Notes under the pieces: generated by a model
Databases searched by the model: none
Told to the model about the DNA's origin: nothing
The model's input: the letters and a program-made list of their open reading frames with translations, nothing else
DNA from: Chitinophagaceae bacterium
Lineage (GTDB): Bacteria; Bacteroidota; Bacteroidia; Chitinophagales; Chitinophagaceae
DNA: 64,000 bases
Assembly: GCA_016703625.1 (NCBI GenBank)
Contig: JADJBP010000002.1
Coordinates: forward strand, 310,001-374,000
Direction of reading: 5' to 3'
Made by a program: the position numbers and the translations under genes
Shown here: positions 8,476 to 19,560 of the stretch, in pieces
Numbering within the stretch: the first letter of the stretch is position 1
Layout of the letters: each line of letters opens with the position of its first letter

Positions 8476-11400
8476 TTAGAAACCAAGTTTTAAGTTAACA
8501 CCAACTGATCTAGTTCCTGGTAACTGTCCATCTTCACCATAAACATTACTGATCTCAGAAGGATCAAATCCTTTGGTTTTTGAATAAATTAACCATGGGT
8601 TACGTGAAACTACAGAAAAAATTGCTGTTTTCACATACCTTCCAATTCCTAATTTTTCAACCGGAACCTTATAACCGATACTTAATTCCCTCAATTTAAC
8701 AAAGGTCAGGTCGTAGATGCTGTTCTCAGCAATAACCCTTCCCTGGAACTGGTGGTAATAAGTTTGTGCATCAACATAATAATCAACTGCTTTACCGGTA
8801 TTGTCTACACCAAATACGTGTACACCACCACTATGAGGCAATGGATTTCCGGAGCCATCTAACTCAACCGGATTACGAACCGGGTTTCCTATATCGTTCG
8901 TCCCGGCTGTACGTGCTGTTAAACCAGAGAACGTTCCCCAGAAATCAGATAAAGAGAAGAATTTACCACCATAAGAGTAGTCGATATTTACATTAACTGT
9001 AAAGTTCTTGAAAATGTTGAATGTGTTTTGAACACCACCTGTGTATTGAGGTAAAACACTACCAAAATTCACATCTGCCTCACGAACATATAATCCGTTA
9101 GAAGTCAACTCTGGAACACCGTTAACTTTTTTGATACCACCACCAAACATTTCACCCCACTGGCTACCAACCTGGTTAACAGAGTAAGCAGCAAATGAAG
9201 TTGAGAAAGCGCCTGATGATAATACCAGCCTGTTGATACCAGGGAAGATTGAAACCACTTCATTTTTGGTTAAATAACCCCATGTACCAGAGATATCCCA
9301 ATCAAAGTTTTTAGACTGTATCGGCTTAACAAAAGCAGTTACATCCCAACCTTGCTTGGCAAGCTCACCGGCATTTCTTGAAACTGCAGTGTAACCTGTT
9401 GTTCCGGTTACTGTTACGTTAACAGGGAAGTCCTTGTTGGTTCTGTCCCAATAGGTAACATTAAATCCAAACCTGTTCTTCATGAAACGCATTTCCAAAC
9501 CGAGCTCTTTTTCTACGTTGGTAGCGCCCTGTAAAGCAGGGTCAACCAGGTTGTTTGGAGCAGAAGTCAGGATATTACCGTTATATTGTTGTGGATTGAT
9601 AGTATATAAAGCATTCAACTGGCCTATGCCCAAAGTATTCAATAACTGGCCTATAGAACCCCTGATCTTACCATAGCTGATAAATGGAACTGTGTTCCTG
9701 ATCAGGTCGCTGAATACAAATGACAAACCACCTGATTTAGAATCAATGTAGTTGTCTTTTGGCTCTGTTGAAGTATAATCCCTACGGTAAGAACCTTCAA
9801 CAAACAGGAAGTTACGGAAGCCGATATCAGCACGTACAAATAAACCACGACGGATGAAATTCTGCCTTGTATTTCCGTAATTGATCGGGTTTTTAGAGTT
9901 AGCTAAAGCGTATAAATTAGGAGCACTTAAACCTCCCACGGTATTGGCATTAACACCCCTGAATGTAGTTTTCAAGATATCAAAACCTCCGTTTGCATTA
10001 AACTGGAAACTCTTATACTTTTTTGAGTAAGAAAGTAATCCTTCATAGTTCTGGCGGTCGCTGAACGAATTATTTACACCATAACCTGCAAAAGCATTTC
10101 CTTCCCATGGATTGAAAGACATTTGGTTTGCACTTGACTGTAATGCAGATTTATAAATAGCTTCTGAATTAACGGTCAGTTGTTGTTTACGGTAAGTTGC
10201 TTTTACTTTAAAGTCGTTATTGATCTTATAAGTTAAAGAAACATCACCAAAGATCCTGTCTCTCCTGTTACTGTTATTAATATTGTCGAAATACTGGTAA
10301 GGGTTGAACCAATAGTTACCACCCCATGATTTAGCCGGGTTGCCCGGAGTGAATGCATCAGGGTTATTCTTATTCCAGCTGGCGAAAACACCTTCTGGGC
10401 TGGTTATAGACCTTAACTCTCTCATCTTACTGATGTCCAGGTCCCTGTGAAACCATTGACCGAAAGTTCCGGTTGTTTGATTACTGTAACCATCATCACT
10501 TTCTGTGTTCCTGTTTTCTGCTATGTAGTTAAAATTAACACCCAGTGTAAAACGTGAACTTAATTCAGCAGTCAGGTTTGCATTTAAAGTATGACGCTTT
10601 AAATACTCATTTGGTGTGATACCTTTAATATCAAGGTTTGTATAAGAAACCCTCATATTCAAATTATCGGTTGCTTTTGAAAAAGCAACGTTGGTTGTCC
10701 TGGTTACACCTGTTTCCCAGAAATCACGAACATTGGTAGGTTGAGGTGTAAGTTTTGCAGTTTTAAATGAATACTCATGACCTGGATACCAGGCATACCA
10801 AGGAATATATTCCTGGCCTGCCAAACGTGGACCCCAGCTGGCATCATCTGAATAATCGTGGTAATATTTACCATCCAGTGCTTTCCATGCTTCAGGTTGT
10901 CCTGGCTTCCATGCATATTTATATAAATCATAAGAAGCACCACCTGCATATGAATTTTGATAATCAGGTACTATATATACTTTATCAAACTGAATACCTG
11001 CATTAAGCTCTAATCCAATTCCTTTAGCACCTTTTTTAGCTTTTTTCAAAGTGATTACAATTGCACCGTTTGATCCATCAGGACCAAATAAAGCTGCAGC
11101 AGCCGGACCTTGTAATACTGAATAATCTTCAACATCGTCTGGGTTGATATCAGCGCCACTTGGCATGATAGTACCATCAACAACATATAAAGCACCGCCA
11201 CCTACGCCAAAACCATTTTCACCGCGTAAACGAACAGTTGTTTCAGCACCCAATTTAGCAACCGACTGGCTACGAACCTGGGCACCTGCTACTTTACCTG
11301 CCAAAGCGTTATTAACGTTTGTCTGGCGAATGGTATTAACCTGGTCGCCGGTTAAGTTTTGAACATTAGAAGCAGTACTTCTTCCGGTACGTCTGATACC

Positions 11401-11730
11401 GAATGCACTTGTTACAACAACTTCTTTCAAATCACCTGATGTACTTTTTTCCAAAACAGTGTTTAACACATTCTGGGTACCTACTGGTACTTCAGTTTCT
11501 GTAAAACTTGCTCCGGAAATAACTAAAACGTCATTTGTATTAACCCGAAGCGAATATGCTCCGTTGGCATCAGCCGAAACGCCGGTTGAACTGCCTTTAA
11601 TTTTTACAGACGCAAAAGAAACCGGGTTACCGTCTATATCAGTAACCTTGCCGGTCACCACCCGGCTTTGCGCAAATGCCAATACCCCACAGAGCATCAG
11701 CATTGTAAACAGTGATAAAAATCTTCTCAT
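8476..11730 (-). CDS. SusC/RagA TonB-linked outer membrane transporter
   Basis: TonB-dependent outer-membrane barrel for import of large nutrients. A signal peptide (MRRFLSLFTMLMLCGVLAFA) precedes a carboxypeptidase-regulatory-like domain (VTGKVTDIDGNPVSFASVKI, about 22-100), the TonB-box-like region KEVVVTSAFG, a plug domain (RLRGENGFGVGGGALYVVDG, then the SusC signature NPDDVEDYSVLQGPAAAALF) and a long beta-barrel ending in VGVNLKLGF, with the aromatic terminal residue needed for BAM recognition. The 1084-residue length is typical. A start two codons earlier is also possible. First gene of the operon with susD and a lipoprotein. The frame is intact over 3.2 kb, in contrast to many neighbours. 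Confidence 0.95.
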   Translation of the reverse strand: MRRFLSLFTMLMLCGVLAFAQSRVVTGKVTDIDGNPVSFASVKIKGSSTGVSADANGAYSLRVNTNDVLVISGASFTETEVPVGTQNVLNTVLEKSTSGDLKEVVVTSAFGIRRTGRSTASNVQNLTGDQVNTIRQTNVNNALAGKVAGAQVRSQSVAKLGAETTVRLRGENGFGVGGGALYVVDGTIMPSGADINPDDVEDYSVLQGPAAAALFGPDGSNGAIVITLKKAKKGAKGIGLELNAGIQFDKVYIVPDYQNSYAGGASYDLYKYAWKPGQPEAWKALDGKYYHDYSDDASWGPRLAGQEYIPWYAWYPGHEYSFKTAKLTPQPTNVRDFWETGVTRTTNVAFSKATDNLNMRVSYTNLDIKGITPNEYLKRHTLNANLTAELSSRFTLGVNFNYIAENRNTESDDGYSNQTTGTFGQWFHRDLDISKMRELRSITSPEGVFASWNKNNPDAFTPGNPAKSWGGNYWFNPYQYFDNINNSNRRDRIFGDVSLTYKINNDFKVKATYRKQQLTVNSEAIYKSALQSSANQMSFNPWEGNAFAGYGVNNSFSDRQNYEGLLSYSKKYKSFQFNANGGFDILKTTFRGVNANTVGGLSAPNLYALANSKNPINYGNTRQNFIRRGLFVRADIGFRNFLFVEGSYRRDYTSTEPKDNYIDSKSGGLSFVFSDLIRNTVPFISYGKIRGSIGQLLNTLGIGQLNALYTINPQQYNGNILTSAPNNLVDPALQGATNVEKELGLEMRFMKNRFGFNVTYWDRTNKDFPVNVTVTGTTGYTAVSRNAGELAKQGWDVTAFVKPIQSKNFDWDISGTWGYLTKNEVVSIFPGINRLVLSSGAFSTSFAAYSVNQVGSQWGEMFGGGIKKVNGVPELTSNGLYVREADVNFGSVLPQYTGGVQNTFNIFKNFTVNVNIDYSYGGKFFSLSDFWGTFSGLTARTAGTNDIGNPVRNPVELDGSGNPLPHSGGVHVFGVDNTGKAVDYYVDAQTYYHQFQGRVIAENSIYDLTFVKLRELSIGYKVPVEKLGIGRYVKTAIFSVVSRNPWLIYSKTKGFDPSEISNVYGEDGQLPGTRSVGVNLKLGF

Positions 11731-11874
11731 GTGCATTTAATTAAGTTTAATGATGTGTAAAAATAAGGATAATTTCTTAACGTCAAAATAATGTTAAATT
11801 AATTTTCCTGAGATTCGTATCCTATACATGGACAAGGAATGAATTTAAATTGCTGCTTTGCCCCTGAATATTTG

Positions 11875-13934
11875 TTAAAATTTATAAAGTACCTGTACCC
11901 TGATCTCTGTTTTTGTATTCCCCGCTATCTCATCAAGTCCGCTACCAATAAGGTTTTTATCCCTATAAATGGTTTGCGACCACCTGCCCCAAAGACTGAT
12001 TTTTTTGTTAATATCATAGTTTATATTTATATAATATCTATACCCTTTATCATAAAAAACAGGGATGGAAAAATGATATAAAACGTCATTTTCATAGGCA
12101 TATAAACGGCTGTTATAACCCCCGGTCTCAAAATACTGGAGCCGAAAGTTACCAGATATGGGGTTTAACAGGGGTTTATACAATACATCTATATATGATA
12201 AGAAGCCCTGTTCTTCGGCGCCCCCTTTTTTATCAAACCATACGATCTCCGCACGGGTCCTGATCATGATCACTGCATTTACTTTATAATTAAGCTGGGA
12301 TCTCCAGTTCCTTCGCGGCTGTATGATCACCGGAGACAATGTATGCAGACCGGGATTTGAATTGACCGCTTTTGCATTTGACCGGTACCGGGTATATATT
12401 TCCAGTTGCTTATCGGGTTTGTACTGTAACTGGATCAAATAACCGGAACCGGTGGATGGTGCATCGGCCCGGGAACGTAACCAGGGAAACCGGTAAAAAT
12501 CGGCATAGGCATTTACCTGCCAGGAATCATGCGGCCTTAGAGAGATTCCGGCATATAACCCTTTTTCATTGACCGGGAATGTATTTTCTGTAAAGGCCGA
12601 TGTATATAATGACTGGTAGGATACAGAAATATTCCGGTAAAGCAAACTCATATCTGCCCGGGAAGCAACACTGATGATCAGGCCATTGATAAAGGCCTTT
12701 TCCATATTTGAAGAAAAGGCAGCCTCTCCAAAAAAATGTACATTCCTGAAGGTATAACTGTAATCGACACTGTAATTACCAAAACTGTTGCCGTTCAGTG
12801 CGTATATATTGTATGGTTCTGCGGGCTTTATTATTGGAAGGCTGAATGTATAATGAATACCGTTAATGCCCAGGTGCAGTTTTTTAAACCGGTACCTGGC
12901 ATTGCCACCAAAGGCCAGTTGCCGTTGTATGCCTTTATCATCTGTCTCAGATTTTGTTCGGTGGTAACCGGATGTTTGCAGTGAAGAAACATAACCGGTT
13001 TGGTATAGCAACGTGTCTGCAACAAAATTGGCATCTATGTTCCTGTAAGAAACGAATGCAGTGACCTGCCAGTTATTTTTGGCAAGCGTGATGCCAAGCC
13101 CCCGGTGAAAATTTATTTCACCGGCAGCATTATACGGCCTTAAAACATCTGCTTCCCTTTGATATTGATCACATCTGCACTTTTTTTAAATGCCAGGCTC
13201 TGCCATTGTGTGAGCCCCTGGCCCAGGTTAACCGTAAAATCGCCGATGGCCAGCGATTTAATGATACCGGCCCTGCGAATAAAAATGTGCGCCGAATAAA
13301 AATCAAATCCCTGTTTTTGTTTCCCTTTAAAGAACTGTTCACCGGCATCCTTCTCTCCCAGGATCCCGTACTGCAATACATTTTTGTATACATATTTGTA
13401 CCTGAAAAATATTTTTTGCGGCGACCCCGGGTAAAAATTGGTAACCGTTGACGTATCGGCCCCGTAACCCTTTGAGCGCTCCAATACCTGGGAGACCCGG
13501 ATGAGCAATTGGTGATCACCGCCACGCAACCTGGCCCTGAGTGTACCGGCGACCGTTACCTGCAAACTAACGGTTATGTATGGCCTTACTTTTTGTATGG
13601 TTACAATATCCCATCCTGGTATTGCCTGTAATTCATAGAGGTCAATTATTTTCCCGGCAAGCATCCGGTACATGATGAGATTATGGATCTGTACCGGGCT
13701 GAGTATGACCAGCCGGGCCAATTCAGTTTCATCTGCCGTATTCAGGTTCACCGGGTCCTTTATAAACTGAACCAGCTGCTGCAGGAATGTATCATCTTCG
13801 GTCTCCAGGTCCTCATTATTTTCAGTTATATTTTCAAGCTGCTGTTCGGTATTGTTAGTAACGGTTTCCGTTACCTGCGCACTGGCATGTGTGGCCGTCA
13901 TCAAAACAAAAATATTGTATAAATAATTTTCATG
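11875..13934 (-). CDS. Helix-hairpin-helix domain protein with C-terminal beta-barrel, two frameshifts
   Basis: Secreted protein of about 685 residues when repaired. The true start is ATG at 13934 (MKIIYTIFLF), and one missing T near 13903-13908 joins it to LMTATHASAQ, giving a complete signal peptide. Residues about 50-130 hold two ComEA-like helix-hairpin-helix units (DPVNLNTADETELARLVILS, then LYELQAIPGWD). The rest is a predicted outer-membrane barrel with many tyrosine-rich strands, ending EIRVQVLYKF. A second break lies at the CCC at 13155-13157; one more G on the minus strand continues INIKGEADVLRPYNAAGE. The ATG overlaps the stop of the upstream barrel gene (ATGA), so the two are translationally coupled. 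Function is unknown; the pairing with a PorV/Q-like gene is familiar from Bacteroidota. Confidence 0.75.
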
Positions 13935-14772
13935 AGGCGGTTGTCTTAAAATGCATGATCAATAATATGCCCGGCGAAAAGCCAAGCCGGGGGTGGTATC
14001 CAGAAGTTATATCAAGCCGCAGCTTTTTCCAGGCAATACCTGCCCCGGCATACACTGCAGTAGATTCACTGATAAACCCGCCTTTTACAAAAAACTGTTT
14101 TGCAAACTGGTACTGAAACCCGGCAATGACCGTAACAGCCTTATCTTCTTCTTTTATGATCTCGCTGCTGATAAAAAACTGTTCCGAAGCATCATATCCC
14201 ATTCCTAACTTATAGGCTGCTGCTATTTTTTCATCAGCCGTGCCGGGTATTGACGACTTTCCCAGTTTTCCGCCAACGGGGTTATACACATGCAGTCCTG
14301 CATTTAATTTTTCAGTCAGCCGGAGCATCATGCCCATTTCAAAATTCAGGGTTGATGCATTTCCATAAGCCGGGACCCGGTAACTATAATAATTAAACTG
14401 TACACCCACATCAATCTTTTTTCCCATTTTGCGGGCATAGGCCAAACCAATCCTATTTTCATTGAAGTTTTTAAACCCGGCATAATTCAATTGAATGCCC
14501 ACATTCCCAAAACGGGTAGGCATTGAGGTTGCCAATGTGTATGCAGCTGTTTCACGCAGCATAAAACGCCTTTCACCGTAAACACCAAAACCTGCATGTT
14601 GCAACTGTGCAAGTGCAGCCTGGTTGCCGGTAAAAGACAGGGGATCATTTTGTTGCCGGCTGTAAGCCGATAAAGCGGTATAAGGCTGTGCCAGTGTATA
14701 ACGGAGTGATTGTGCTGTAACAGCATAATGGCATACTGCTGAAAGCAGTAATACCTGCAGGGTAGTTTTCAT
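13930..14772 (-). CDS. PorV/PorQ-like outer membrane protein
   Basis: A 280-residue protein with signal peptide MKTTLQVLLLSAVCHYAVTA and about twelve amphipathic beta-strands, resembling the PorV/PorQ (FadL-like) barrels used in type IX secretion: the segment DPLSFTGNQAALAQLQHAGF near the N-terminus matches the DP...NPAALA pattern of that family. The start at 14772 was chosen because it begins the signal peptide; an upstream in-frame start would add 25 residues. It overlaps the next gene by ATGA. Whether it is PorQ itself or a paralogue cannot be decided here. Confidence 0.65.
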   Translation of the reverse strand: MKTTLQVLLLSAVCHYAVTAQSLRYTLAQPYTALSAYSRQQNDPLSFTGNQAALAQLQHAGFGVYGERRFMLRETAAYTLATSMPTRFGNVGIQLNYAGFKNFNENRIGLAYARKMGKKIDVGVQFNYYSYRVPAYGNASTLNFEMGMMLRLTEKLNAGLHVYNPVGGKLGKSSIPGTADEKIAAAYKLGMGYDASEQFFISSEIIKEEDKAVTVIAGFQYQFAKQFFVKGGFISESTAVYAGAGIAWKKLRLDITSGYHPRLGFSPGILLIMHFKTTAS

Positions 14773-14856
14773 ATCTGTACGGTTAGGGAATACCAAGTTA
14801 ATAAATACTATTTTAAAAACATATAAAACCGGGCTTTTTTTCAGCAAATTGTTGAT

Positions 14857-14864
14857 TACTTTTG
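14857..14864 (+). promoter_or_regulatory. Putative folD promoter, close to the start codon
   Basis: TACTTTTG matches TAnnTTTG and ends only 4 nt before the folD ATG, so the transcript would be almost leaderless. Motif match only. Confidence 0.4.
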
Positions 14865-14868
14865 CCGG

Positions 14869-15745
14869 ATGCAGATCTTAGACGGAAAAATCGTTTCGCA
14901 AACGGTTAAAAACAATATCAAAGAGAAGACAATTGCCTTTACAGCAAGCGGCAATAAAACACCACACCTCGCTGCCATACTGGTAGGCAGCAACGGTGCC
15001 AGTGAAACCTATGTGGCCAGCAAGGTAAAAAACTGTGAGGAAGTGGGTTTTAAAAGCAGCCTGCTCCGTTTTGATGAAAACATTGCAGAAACGGAATTGA
15101 CTGCAGCCATAGAAAAACTCAATGCCGATGATGATGTGGACGGCATTTTGGTACAACTGCCCCTGCCCAAACAGATCAATGAAGAAAAAATAATCAACCT
15201 CATCAACCCGGAAAAGGATGTGGACGGGTTTCATCCCGTGAGCATCGGAAAAATGGTGCAGGGATCACCCACTTTTATACCGGCAACACCCTACGGTATC
15301 TTACTGATGCTGGAGCACTACAAAATTGAAACCAGCGGAAAACATGCGGTGGTGATCGGCCGCAGCAATATTGTGGGCAGGCCCATCAGTATTTTATTAA
15401 GCCGCAATACCTATCCCGGCAACTGCACGGTAACGGTTTGCCATAGCCGCACAACCAACCTGAAAGAGATCTGTTTGCAGGCAGATATCATTGTGGCTGC
15501 TTTGGGCATCCCCGAATTTTTAAAAGGGGATATGGTCAAGGAAAATGCCGTGGTGATCGATGTAGGCATTACCCGGGTAGCCGATGCTTCCAAAAACAGG
15601 CTTTGCCATTAAAGGCGATGTTGATTTTGCGGATGTGGCGCCCAAATGCAGTTATATAACCCCGGTACCGGGTGGCGTAGGACTGATGACCATTGCGGCT
15701 TTGCTGATGAACACCTTTACTGCCTGCGAAAATAAAATAAAATAA
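14869..15745 (+). CDS. folD: Bifunctional methylenetetrahydrofolate dehydrogenase/cyclohydrolase, one frameshift
   Basis: FolD interconverts 5,10-methylene-THF, methenyl-THF and 10-formyl-THF in one-carbon metabolism. Seen are the substrate-site motif SETYVASKVKNCEEVGF (catalytic Lys near 56), GILVQLPLPKQINEEKI, KDVDGFHP and the NAD(P) segment GRSNIVGRPISILL. The frame breaks in the A-run near 15587-15592 after VADASK; changing the run length joins TGFAIKGDVDFADVAPKCSY and the C-terminal signature TPVPGGVGLMTIAALLMNT, ending at 15745. The queE gene follows 34 nt later. Confidence 0.93.
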
Positions 15746-15779
15746 CAACCGGGCATATTGCCCTGATCCCCGCATAACT

Positions 15780-16403
15780 ATGGTTCAGATAAAAAATACG
15801 GATACCATAACGCTTCCCGTGATGGAACATTTTTACAGCATCCAGGGCGAAGGCTATCACCAGGGAAGGGCCGCTTATTTTATCCGGCTGGGCGGCTGTG
15901 ATGTTGGCTGTGTATGGTGCGATGTGAAAGACAGCTGGGATGCATCAAAGCATCCTTTATTAAATATTGATGAGCTGATATTGAATATTGAAAAAACGCC
16001 GGCAAAGCTTGTTATTATTACCGGGGGCGAACCATTGATGCATAACCTCGATGAACTCACTGTACAGCTTCAATCAAAAGGTTACGAAACCAATATCGAA
16101 ACATCAGGCGCTCACCCGTTAAGCGGCAGCTGGGACTGGATCTGTCTTTCACCAAAAAAATTCAAAGCGCCATTACCGGAAATTTTACCTGCAGCCAATG
16201 AATTAAAAGTGGTTGTCTTTAATAAATCAGATCTTGAATGGGCTGAAAAATTTGCTGCACTGGTTTCACCAAATTGCAAATTATACCTGCAGCCGGAATG
16301 GGACAAAGCTTCCCTGGTTACGCCAATGATCATTGAGTATATCAAACAAAATCCCCAATGGGAGTTATCGCTCCAGGTACACAAGTATATCCATGTGCGG
16401 TAA
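15780..16403 (+). CDS. queE: 7-carboxy-7-deazaguanine synthase (radical SAM)
   Basis: QueE converts 6-carboxytetrahydropterin to 7-carboxy-7-deazaguanine, a step of queuosine synthesis. The N-terminus carries FYSIQGEGYHQGRAAYFIRL followed by the radical-SAM cluster motif CDVGCVWC (CxxxCxxC), then TGGEPLMHNLDEL and the C-terminal LQVHKYIHVR typical of QueE. It has 207 residues and an intact frame. QueC, QueD and QueF are not in the window. Position right after folD suggests possible co-transcription. Confidence 0.93.
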   Translation: MVQIKNTDTITLPVMEHFYSIQGEGYHQGRAAYFIRLGGCDVGCVWCDVKDSWDASKHPLLNIDELILNIEKTPAKLVIITGGEPLMHNLDELTVQLQSKGYETNIETSGAHPLSGSWDWICLSPKKFKAPLPEILPAANELKVVVFNKSDLEWAEKFAALVSPNCKLYLQPEWDKASLVTPMIIEYIKQNPQWELSLQVHKYIHVR

Positions 16404-16480
16404 AGGAAATGTTATAATTCCCTGTAAAGACAACATTAAACCCGCATTCGTTTTATCTTTACCATTACGAATAAAAACCA

Positions 16481-18413
16481 ATGCCACATAAAAAATTGAA
16501 TATCCTGAAAGTAATTCCTGTATTGCTTATTTTTCTTTTTCAGCTTTATTTGTGCAGCGCAATGGTACGACCCCAGAAAGTAAATAAAAGGCCGGTGAAA
16601 TATACGGGCAGGCTTATGAAGAAGCCACTGCCGGTAATTATACGGCGGCATTAAAACACCTGGAAAATGCACTTGCACTTGATCCGAAATTTGTAGATGT
16701 GTTTTTATCACGGGCAGGCATACATGCTGAATTGAAGAATTATACTGCTTCAGTAACCGATTTTGAAACAGGGTTGAAAATGGACCCGGTATATTCAAGA
16801 ACCTACCTGCTCCCCTATTCGATCTCCCTGGCAGGTACCGGAAAATTTGAAAAGGCACTGGAAACGGTCAATGAATTTTTAGCAACACCAACATTAAATG
16901 CCCAGAGCATCAAAGCCGGGAATTACCGCAAGGCCTCCTTTAGTTTTGCTGTTGAGTACGAAAAAAAAACATCCTTCCAAAGACTATGTTTTTGCACCGC
17001 AGAATTTAGGCGACAGTATTAATTCTGATGCACTTGAATATTTTCCATCCTTTACCATTGATGGCAGTAAAATGATCTTTACCCGGCGGATAGCCAGTGA
17101 TGAGGATTTTTATGAAAGTAATTTTGTGAATGGTAAATGGAGTAAGGCAGCGCCGATCGGCGGAAATGTAAATACCAACCTGAATGAAGGCGCTCAAAAT
17201 ATTTCGCAGGACGGGCAACTGCTGATCTTTACCGGTTGCAATTATCCCGAGGGCGAAGGCAGCTGTGACCTGTATTTTTCTGTAAAAACAAAGAATGGCT
17301 GGAGTGACCCGCAAAACCTGGGGCCGGATGTAAATACCGATTTCTGGGAATCATCCCCCTCCCTGTCCCCCGATAAACGGGACCTGTATTTTGCCAGCAG
17401 CAGGGCCGGCGGGTTTGGCGGCCGCGATATCTGGGTAACACGCCGCTTACCAACGGGTAAGTGGAGCCGCCCGGAAAATTTAGGCGAGTCCGTTAATACG
17501 CCCGGGGATGAAAGCTGCCCTTTTATGCATGCCGATAATGAAACATTGTATTTTAACAGTAACGGGCAACCGGGATTTGGCATGACCGATCTTTTTTATT
17601 CCAAAAAAGTGAACGACAGCAGCTGGTCGGTTGCCAAAAACCTGGGCTATCCCGTCAATACCATTGATGACCAGGGTTCACTGATCGTTGCCGCTGATGG
17701 TAAAACCGCATACTATGCCAGTGATGGTACAGATACAAAAGGCGGGCTGGATATTTATTCTTTCCAGCTGCGGGAAGACATCAGGCCATTAAGAACATTA
17801 TGGGTAAAAGGAAAAGTATTTGACAAAAAAACACAGGAAGGACTGCCTTCAGCTGTTGAATTAACCGATCTGAAAAACGGCCATCTCATCAGCCGGATAC
17901 AGACAGACGAAGAAGGCAATTACCTGGTCACTTTACCTACAGGAAAAGATTATGGTTTTAATGTGAACCGTAAAAATTATTTATTTTATTCCGACCATTT
18001 TTCACTCAGCCCCAATAACCCGGATTCTGTTTTCACTGTAAACATTCCCCTGCAGCCCATTGAAAAAGGTGCCAACATTGTTTTAAAGAACATTTTTTTT
18101 GAAACCGGGAAATTTGAATTACAAAACGAATCGAGATCCGAACTGGATAAACTGGTTGCGCTTTTACAGGAAAACCCCAATGTAAAGATCCAGATCAACG
18201 GGCATACGGATAATATAGGGACCGAAAAAGACAACCAGGTGCTCTCCACCAACCGTGCAAAATCCGTGGTTGATTATTTATTAAACAGGGCCATCAGCAG
18301 CCAGCGGTTAACTTACAAAGGGTTTGGTTCAACAAAGCCGGTGGCAGACACTTTAACTGAAAAAGGTAAAATGCCTCAACAGGAGAACTGAACTTTCCGT
18401 TACCGGTAATTAA
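16481..18413 (+). CDS. PorE-like OmpA-family protein (TPR-PD40-CRD-OmpA), several frameshifts
   Basis: The domain order is that of T9SS PorE: signal peptide, a TPR region (YEEATAGNYTAALKHLENAL and repeats, about 16615-16900), a PD40/WD40-like beta-propeller (ALEYFPSFTIDGSKMIFTRR, then SPSLSPDKRDLYFASSRAGG), a carboxypeptidase-regulatory-like domain (about 17810-18050) and a C-terminal OmpA peptidoglycan-binding domain (INGHTDNIGTEKDNQVLSTN, 18195 onward). Breaks are needed in the signal peptide (T-runs near 16520-16530), near 16575-16610, near 16965 (long A-run) and near 18370, after which TELSVTGN ends at 18413. All but the last clearly coincide with homopolymers. Paralogues with this layout are frequent in Bacteroidota, so orthology to PorE is likely but unproven. 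Confidence 0.8.
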
Positions 18414-18458
18414 ATATTTTTATTATCATTGCTGTGCATTTCAACCGTACCCCGCCGT

Positions 18459-19555
18459 ATGCACCATGACCTGCTATACCGGATCGCACTAACCCTTGTT
18501 CCCAATATTGGCGATGTACATGCCAAAGCACTGGTAAATATTTACGGTGACGCCAATCGATGTTTTAAGGCAAAAGAAAAGAACTGGAAATTATAGAAGG
18601 TATTGGGATCATCCGGGCGAGATCCATAAAGGATTATACGGATCTCAGCACTGCCGAAGCAGAAATAAAATTCATTGAAAAATATAAGATCACCCCGCTT
18701 TTTTAACTGATCAAAATATCCCAGGCGATTGCTGAACTGTTACGACAGTCCGGCCCTGCTCTATTACCGCGGCAATGCCGACCTGAACAGTTCCAGGATC
18801 ATCTCCATTGTTGGCACCAGGAATCATTCTGATTATGGCAAAATGGTTTGTGAAAAAATGATCGATGACCTGAAGGCTGAAAATATTTTAGTGGTTAGCG
18901 GCCTGGCATTTGGCATTGATACCATTGCACATAAAGCAGCCTTAAAAAATAATTTACAAACAGTTGCCGTGCTGGCACACGGGCTCGACCGGATCTACCC
19001 GCAGCAAAACAAAATCCTGGCAAAACACATCACGGTACAGGGCGGTTTGCTCACAGAATTCATCAGCAATACCAACCCGGATAAACAGAATTTTCCAAAA
19101 CGAAACCGGATCGTTGCCGGCATTTGTGATGCGGTGATCGTACTGGAAAGCGGTAAAAAAGGAGGATCCCTTATTACTGCTGAACTGGGCAACAGTTATA
19201 ACAAAGACGTGTTTGCCATACCCGGCCGCGCCACTGATACCAAAAGCGAAGGATGTAATTACCTGATTAAAAACAATAAAGCTGCCTTAATAAATGATGC
19301 AGATGATTTTTTAGAAATGATGAACTGGAAGCCAATGCCCAAACCAACTGCAAAAACAACGGGAATTATTTATTGAACTTTCACCGGATGAGAAGATTAT
19401 TGCTGACATCCTCCGGCAACAGGACAGTATCCAGATCGATGAGCTGTATTTTAAAAGCGGCTTAAGCAGCAGTGAAGTAGCAACAGCACTGCTGATGCTG
19501 GAGATGCAGGGCGTGGTACAATCCTTTACCGGGTAAGGTTTATAGATTATGCTGA
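18459..19555 (+). CDS. dprA: DNA-processing protein DprA, frameshifted
   Basis: DprA loads RecA onto incoming single-stranded DNA during natural transformation. The N-terminal helical domain starts at MHHDLLYRIALTLVPNIGDV (18459). The central Rossmann domain carries ISIVGTRNHSDYGKMVCEKM, VVSGLAFGIDTIAHKAAL and the conserved GGLLTEF...FPKRNRIVAG, then GSLITAELG and the AIPGR motif. After a break near 19360 the C-terminal winged-helix part reads DILRQQDSIQIDELYFKSGL. Breaks lie near 18580 (A-run), about 18700, about 18730 and 19360, with another possible at 19531. With the last repaired the gene ends at 19555, five bases from the convergent neighbour. Other competence genes are absent here, apart from the ComEA-type HhH motif in an unrelated protein at 11875-13934. 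Confidence 0.88.
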
Positions 19556-19560
19556 TCGTT

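Noticed and set aside
5782..11730. Complete polysaccharide utilisation locus
   Set aside because: Only susC, susD and one lipoprotein; no CAZyme, sulfatase or regulator adjoins it.
11144..11740. Plus-strand frames antisense to susC
   Set aside because: Shadow frames of a well supported gene; no signal or family features.
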